Source of the DNA: Candidatus Krumholzibacteriia bacterium
GTDB taxonomy: Bacteria; Krumholzibacteriota; Krumholzibacteriia; LZORAL124-64-63
DNA: 9,100 nt
NCBI GenBank assembly: GCA_027056825.1
Contig: JALUJS010000390.1
Span: forward strand, 1 to 9,100
Direction of reading: 5' to 3'
In this document: positions 6,081-9,100 of the stretch, one piece after another
Layout: the number at the start of each line of letters is the position of its first letter
How positions within the stretch are numbered: the stretch's first letter is position 1
Position numbers and translations under genes: made by a program
The notes under the pieces: generated by a model
What the model saw: only the letters and a program-made list of their open reading frames with translations
Told to the model about the DNA's origin: nothing
Databases searched by the model: none

Positions 6081-7250
6081 ATGGCCGACAGCCCCGTCCG
6101 CGCCTGCAAACGGTTCCTGGTGGCCCGGTGCGCCCGCCTGTGGCGCAGACCCCGCCTGACGCCGGAGCAACTGCGCGCCCTGCGCCCCGGGGATATCCTC
6201 ATCGTGCGCCAGCACAACCAGATGGGCGACATGGTGTGCGCCACGCCCGCCCTGCGCGCCATCAGGGAGGCCTGGCCGGAGGCCCGGCTGCACCTGGTCA
6301 CCTCCCCGGTCAACGGCGCGGTGGTGGCCCACCATCCGGATCTCGCGCGGGTGTTGACCTTCTCGCAGAAGATGTGGCGCCGGCCGTGGGCGCTGACCCG
6401 CTTCATCCGGAACCTGCGGCGGCCGCGCTGTGAGGTGGCGTTCATCCTGGGCAGCGTCTCGTTCTCGATCACCAGCGCCGCCATCGCCCTGGCCTGTGGG
6501 GCGCGCTGGATCGTCGGCCCGGACAGCCGGCCCTACGGCTGGGACCTGAGCCGCCACCTGTTCGCGGTGGAACTTCCCGCGTCGCCGGTTGTGGACAGGC
6601 ACGCGGTGCTGCACAACCTGGCCCCCCTGCAGGCGGTGGGCATCGACACCGGGGACCGCTCCACGGTGGTCGTCCCCTCGGCCGCCGAACGGGAGCTGGC
6701 CCGGCGGGTCATGGCCGACCTGGGGCTGCGGCCCGGTTTCTGGGCCCTGCATCCGGGGGCGGGAAAGCGGCAGAACATCTGGCCGGCCGAGCGCTTCGCC
6801 GCGGTTGCCCGGCGGGCGGCCGCGGCGGGACGCCAGGTCCTGGTCATGCGCGGGCCCGCGGACGCGGAGGTGGTCCGGGAGATGTTCGCGCTGCTTGCCG
6901 AGGGTCCCGGCGAACAGATCGTGGCCGCGCCCCTGCTGCCGGTGGGCGCCTGCGCGGCGCTGCTGGAGCAGGCGGACCGCTACCTGGGCAACGACACCGG
7001 CATGATGCACGTGGCGGGCGCGTTGCAGGTGCCCTCGGTGGCCCTGTTCGGCCCCACCGATCCGGACCTGTGGAAGCCCCCCTCGGACCAGGTGGTGGCC
7101 CTGCGCAGTCCGCGGCAGTCCCTCGATCCGCGGGGCGGGGAATTCGGCTGGATGGAGAACCTGGACGTCGATGTGGTATGGGAGGCCTGGGCGAACCTGC
7201 CGGGTCGGACGGCCGCCGCCCCGCGCGACGGTGAAAAGAGGAACGCATGA
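6081..7250 (+). CDS. Glycosyltransferase family 9 (heptosyltransferase-like)
   Basis: A 389-aa GT9-type glycosyltransferase, the family that adds heptose from an ADP-activated donor to the LPS core at the inner membrane. The first Rossmann half starts at GDILIVRQHNQMGDMVCATPALRAI (37-61), with the family RxxxxGDxxxxxPAL pattern. The second half has ALHPGAGKRQNIWPAERFA (222-240), LVMRGPADAEVV and the donor-site block YLGNDTGMMHVAGALQVPSVALFGPTDP (301-328). An Arg-rich stretch of about 30 residues precedes the first strand and may aid membrane association. ATG 6081 was chosen over an upstream in-frame ATG at 6039 because AGGAG (6070-6074) lies 6 nt before it and homology begins soon after. The stop overlaps the next start as ATGA. 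The acceptor cannot be deduced, and no other LPS gene is in the window. Confidence 0.9.
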   Translation: MADSPVRACKRFLVARCARLWRRPRLTPEQLRALRPGDILIVRQHNQMGDMVCATPALRAIREAWPEARLHLVTSPVNGAVVAHHPDLARVLTFSQKMWRRPWALTRFIRNLRRPRCEVAFILGSVSFSITSAAIALACGARWIVGPDSRPYGWDLSRHLFAVELPASPVVDRHAVLHNLAPLQAVGIDTGDRSTVVVPSAAERELARRVMADLGLRPGFWALHPGAGKRQNIWPAERFAAVARRAAAAGRQVLVMRGPADAEVVREMFALLAEGPGEQIVAAPLLPVGACAALLEQADRYLGNDTGMMHVAGALQVPSVALFGPTDPDLWKPPSDQVVALRSPRQSLDPRGGEFGWMENLDVDVVWEAWANLPGRTAAAPRDGEKRNA

Positions 7251-7951
7251 GAGGATTCGATCCGGGCGACGTGCTCGTCAACATCGTGGCGCTGGTGTTC
7301 TCGGTGGTTTTTCACGAGGTGGCCCACGGCTGGATGGCCCTGCGCCACGGCGACGAGACGGCCCTGCGCCTGGGCCGCCTGACCCTCAACCCGGTGCCTC
7401 ACATCGACCCCATCGGCAGCGTGCTGGTGCCGCTGATGCTCTCGTTCAGCAACTCCATCATGTTCGGATGGGCCAAGCCGGTGCCGGTGGACGTGCGCCG
7501 CCTGCGCGACCCCTGGAACGACTATCCCAAGGTGGCGGCCGCCGGCCCGGGTGCCAACCTGCTGCTGGCGCTGATCTGTGCGGTGGTGCTGGGCGTGGTG
7601 TACGGCGTGGGAGTCAAGACGGGGGCGGTGCTGCCCGGTCGGTCTCCCTCCGGCCCGCTGGAGTTCCTGGTGAACCTCTTCCAGGCCGGTATCGCCATCA
7701 ACGTGGTGCTGGCGGTGTTCAACCTGATCCCGCTGCCGCCGCTGGACGGCAGCTGGATCCTGTCGCGCTTCCTGCCCGCCGACCTGCGCCGGCGCTACGA
7801 GGAGCTGCGGCGTTTCGGCTTCGTCCTGGTGATCGGGTTCCTGCTGCTGATGCGGTACACCCCCCTGGGCGGGGCCTTCTCCGGGGTCCTGATGACCGTG
7901 CTGGACCCGTTCTTCTCCCTGGCCACCGGCATCGCCAGGCTGATCGTCTGA
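7247..7951 (+). CDS. Site-2-protease-type membrane metalloprotease (M50, YwhC-like)
   Basis: A 234-aa polytopic protein. HEVAHG (23-28) is the zinc-binding HExxH within TM1, and LNPVPHIDPIGSVL (47-60) is the NPxxHxDPxG block typical of the small YwhC-type M50 proteins. AAGPGANLLLAL (98-109) and FNLIPLPPLDGSW (158-170), with the third metal ligand Asp167, complete the active site. Hydrophobic segments are near 8-26, 55-72, 102-122, 138-160, 190-203 and 212-232. No PDZ domain is present, unlike RseP. Members cut substrates inside the membrane; the target here is unknown. The start ATG 7247 lies inside the GT9 gene (4-bp ATGA overlap), with AGAGG at 7237-7241, so the pair is translationally coupled. 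Confidence 0.93.
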   Translation: MRGFDPGDVLVNIVALVFSVVFHEVAHGWMALRHGDETALRLGRLTLNPVPHIDPIGSVLVPLMLSFSNSIMFGWAKPVPVDVRRLRDPWNDYPKVAAAGPGANLLLALICAVVLGVVYGVGVKTGAVLPGRSPSGPLEFLVNLFQAGIAINVVLAVFNLIPLPPLDGSWILSRFLPADLRRRYEELRRFGFVLVIGFLLLMRYTPLGGAFSGVLMTVLDPFFSLATGIARLIV

Positions 7952-7969
7952 TCGCCCGGGCGCCAGGGG

Positions 7970-8368
7970 TTACAGCCCGCGGTCGGGCTCCCCGGCGTAG
8001 GGATCGTGGGTGATCATGGCCACGGCGCTCTCGTTCCCCTGCAGGTCCACGGCCGTCACGGCGTAGCGGCAGGCCGCCCGCCAGGGCTCGTGGTCCACGA
8101 ACACGGGCTCGTCCAGGAGCGTATCGGTCAGGGGGAGCATCCGCCCGCCCACCACGCGGTAGACCATGTAACCGGCCAGGTCCGCGTCGGTGGTGTTTTC
8201 CCGCCAGCTCAGCTTGACGACCCCGGACCCGGCGGCGCTCTGCAGGGCCGTGGGAGCCGCGGGGGGCGCGGTGTCGATGGTCTTGTCCAGGCCGGTGACG
8301 GTGCTGTCGGAGCAGCCGGTCGCGGCGATCAGGGCGATGAGCGCGAGCGTGATCCACAGGTTGCGCAT
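7970..8368 (-). CDS. Small FN3-like lipoprotein (second of a tandem pair)
   Basis: A 132-aa predicted lipoprotein. Signal MRNLWITLALIALIAATGC gives a lipidated Cys19; Ser follows, so the Asp+2 retention signal is absent and an outer-membrane location is likely. After a linker with DTAPPAAP (32-39) comes one fibronectin type III-like domain of about 85 residues: VKLSWRENTTDADLAGYMVYR, then YAVTAVDLQGNESAV. Such DLAGYxVYR...AVDxxGNES modules are common binding or spacer domains; no enzyme motif is seen. The next upstream gene on this strand encodes a clear relative. AGGAAGG just upstream of ATG 8368 is a good RBS. The TAA stop is 18 bp from the convergent M50 stop. Confidence 0.82.
   Translation of the reverse strand: MRNLWITLALIALIAATGCSDSTVTGLDKTIDTAPPAAPTALQSAAGSGVVKLSWRENTTDADLAGYMVYRVVGGRMLPLTDTLLDEPVFVDHEPWRAACRYAVTAVDLQGNESAVAMITHDPYAGEPDRGL
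7974..7989. terminator. Small hairpin at the convergent 3' ends
   Basis: AGCCCG-CGGT-CGGGCT forms a 6-bp perfect stem with a tetraloop, lying over the last codons of the lipoprotein gene and 23 bp after the M50 stop. No T-tract follows on either strand, so activity as an intrinsic terminator is doubtful. Confidence 0.25.
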
Positions 8369-8392
8369 GGTGTCCTTCCTCCGGGTTCAGCT

Positions 8393-8425
8393 GCAGGCCT
8401 TCCGCCACGGGGACAGAAGGCCTGC
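8393..8425. repeat. 10-bp inverted repeat between the two lipoprotein genes
   Basis: GCAGGCCTTC (8393-8402) and GAAGGCCTGC (8416-8425) are a perfect 10-bp inverted repeat with a 13-nt loop, in the 88-bp gap between the tandem lipoprotein genes. No U-run follows on the minus strand. It may be a Rho-assisted or leaky terminator, or a stabilising hairpin that sets unequal expression of the two genes. Confidence 0.55.
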
Positions 8426-8456
8426 CGAGCTCCCAGCGAATCGGGGCCGATCCGGT

Positions 8457-8873
8457 TTAGTGGGTGAACTCGCCGCCGGTGTGAGCCTTGCTGATGACCA
8501 GCAGGGCGCTGGAGACGGCGCTCTCGTTCCCCGCCTCGTCCACGGCGTAGACGTTGTAGTAGTTGACGCCAGCGGGAGGAACGTCCTCGATGCTGGTGGC
8601 CAGGGTCGGGCTGGCGACCAGGACGGTCACGTCGCCGTCGTTCTCACGGGTTACCACGTAGCCCGCCAGGTCGCTGTCCACGGTGTTGGGGGCCCAGGTG
8701 ACCACGGCGGAGCCGCTGTCGTCCATGGTGGCCCGCACGTAGCTGGGACCGGCCGGGGGAGCGGTGTCCACGGCGGTGTCCAGGTTCACGGGATTGTCGT
8801 CGCTGCAGCCGGTGGCCAGGATGGCCGCGGCCACCATCATCATTACGACCAGGATCTTCTTGGTGTTCGCCAT
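8457..8873 (-). CDS. Small FN3-like lipoprotein (first of a tandem pair)
   Basis: A 138-aa predicted lipoprotein. MANTKK is followed by a hydrophobic core and ILATGC, giving lipidated Cys23 with Ser next, consistent with outer-membrane sorting. The mature part starts CSDDNPVNLDTAVDTAPPAGP and then forms one FN3-like domain with AVVTWAPNTVDSDLAGYVVTR (57-77) and YYNVYAVDEAGNESAVSSALLV (105-126). ATG 8873 is fixed by a strong AAGGAGGA site (8881-8888 on the minus strand) 7 nt upstream; the frame is open further upstream to 9011, but that part lacks protein-like composition and covers the leader hairpin. The downstream paralogue shares the ATGCSD start, the LDxxxDTAPPA linker, DLAGYxV and AVDxxGNESAV. 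Function is unknown. Confidence 0.85.
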   Translation of the reverse strand: MANTKKILVVMMMVAAAILATGCSDDNPVNLDTAVDTAPPAGPSYVRATMDDSGSAVVTWAPNTVDSDLAGYVVTRENDGDVTVLVASPTLATSIEDVPPAGVNYYNVYAVDEAGNESAVSSALLVISKAHTGGEFTH

Positions 8874-8887
8874 GTGAGTGTCCTCCT

Positions 8888-8959
8888 TCAATTCGCCAGA
8901 TAGCTCAGGTTTTTGGTTGTGCGGCCGGAGGGAATCGGTTGCAGTGGCACGGTGTTCAT
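8888..8959 (-). CDS. Possible 23-codon upstream ORF in the lipoprotein leader
   Basis: On the minus strand, GGAGGGG followed 6 nt later by ATG (8959) opens a 23-residue frame (MNTVPLQPIPSGRTTKNL, then SYLAN) that ends in TGA at 8888-8890. That stop overlaps the start of the lipoprotein Shine-Dalgarno, 14 nt before ATG 8873. The uORF's own Shine-Dalgarno lies in the left arm of a 12-bp hairpin and its codons run through the right arm. Nothing shows the peptide is made. An ORF this short can arise by chance. Confidence 0.35.
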   Translation of the reverse strand: MNTVPLQPIPSGRTTKNLSYLAN

Positions 8960-8978
8960 CAGCAGCCCCTCCGGCCGC
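8921..8978 (-). promoter_or_regulatory. Structured 5' leader (12-bp hairpin) of the lipoprotein gene
   Basis: GCGGCCGGAGGG (8921-8932) and CCCTCCGGCCGC (8967-8978) are perfect 12-bp inverted repeats around a 34-nt loop, in the presumed untranslated leader between promoter and ATG 8873. A third segment, CCGGAGAGGG (8985-8994), could pair with 8966-8974 instead (one bulged A), so two exclusive folds are possible. No long U-run follows, so it is not an intrinsic terminator. It does not match any riboswitch class I recognise. Confidence 0.5.
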
Positions 8979-9014
8979 GACCTGCCGGAGAGGGAGCAAG
9001 GGGGGGACCACGTC

Positions 9015-9041
9015 ATTATAAAAATTCCAGAATTAGATCAA
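9015..9041 (-). promoter_or_regulatory. Sigma70-type promoter for the lipoprotein pair
   Basis: On the minus strand a perfect TATAAT (complement of 9015-9020) follows TTGATC (complement of 9036-9041) at a rather short 15-nt spacing. The surrounding 9012-9060 stretch is strikingly AT-rich for this window, as expected of a promoter with upstream AT elements. Transcription would start near 9008 and give a leader of about 135 nt before ATG 8873. Confidence 0.6.
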
Positions 9042-9100
9042 TTTATTGTGTTTCATGTGGTTAGGGCCCGGACCAGGGAAGCATGAGGAAGAATGGGGAA

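Noticed and set aside
5994..7010. Upstream continuation of the small membrane-protein frame on the minus strand
   Set aside because: Composition is Arg/Gly/Pro/His-rich and it lies entirely antisense to the GT9 gene; the ATG at 5993 with an RBS is the credible start.
8874..9011. In-frame N-terminal extension of the first lipoprotein up to 9011
   Set aside because: It would bury the signal peptide about 46 residues in, covers the leader hairpin, and begins next to the -10 element; the strong RBS before ATG 8873 decides the start.
9083..9100. ATG at 9083 on the plus strand with an AGGGA-like site upstream, possibly the start of a divergent gene
   Set aside because: Only six codons are visible before the window ends, so it cannot be supported.

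Overview
The window is GC-rich and gene-dense. It comes from a Gram-negative-type bacterium: there is an outer-membrane beta-barrel C-terminus ending in Phe, a secreted metallophosphatase, a GT9 (heptosyltransferase-family) glycosyltransferase and two small lipoproteins. No rRNA, tRNA, CRISPR array, insertion sequence or phage gene is visible, so this looks like ordinary chromosome. Taxonomy cannot be fixed from the sequence. Small lipoproteins with a single FN3-like domain in such a GC-rich genome would fit a deltaproteobacterial or FCB-related candidate phylum, but this is only a guess.

Layout. (1) 1-2370, plus strand: the 3' part of an outer-membrane beta-barrel gene, then with essentially no gap a secreted 5'-nucleotidase/UDP-sugar-hydrolase family enzyme, closed by a 12-bp-stem hairpin. 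(2) 2448-3692, plus strand: a stand-alone Clp/Hsp100 ATPase made of one D2-type AAA+ module. It has an IGF tripeptide where ClpA and ClpC carry their ClpP-docking loop, and about 30 extra residues after the pore loop. (3) 3786-4588, minus strand: a two-gene operon of a PTS EIIA-type protein and a short C4 zinc-ribbon protein. A strong bidirectional terminator separates it from the Clp gene. (4) 4739-5716, plus strand: rsgA, a ribosome-assembly GTPase. (5) 5619-5993, minus strand: an unrecognised one-TM small protein whose 3' end overlaps rsgA tail to tail. (6) 6081-7951, plus strand: a GT9 glycosyltransferase joined by an ATGA overlap to a YwhC-type M50 membrane metalloprotease. (7) 7970-8873, minus strand: two tandem, related FN3-like lipoproteins, preceded by a structured leader with a short upstream ORF and a promoter with a perfect TATAAT.

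Functional themes are the cell envelope (barrel, periplasmic phosphatase, GT9, intramembrane protease, lipoproteins) and housekeeping control (Clp unfoldase, EIIA, RsgA). No multi-gene system of clearly new type is evident. The points most worth following are the minimal IGF-bearing Clp ATPase, the leader/uORF arrangement before the lipoprotein pair, and the lipoprotein duplication itself.
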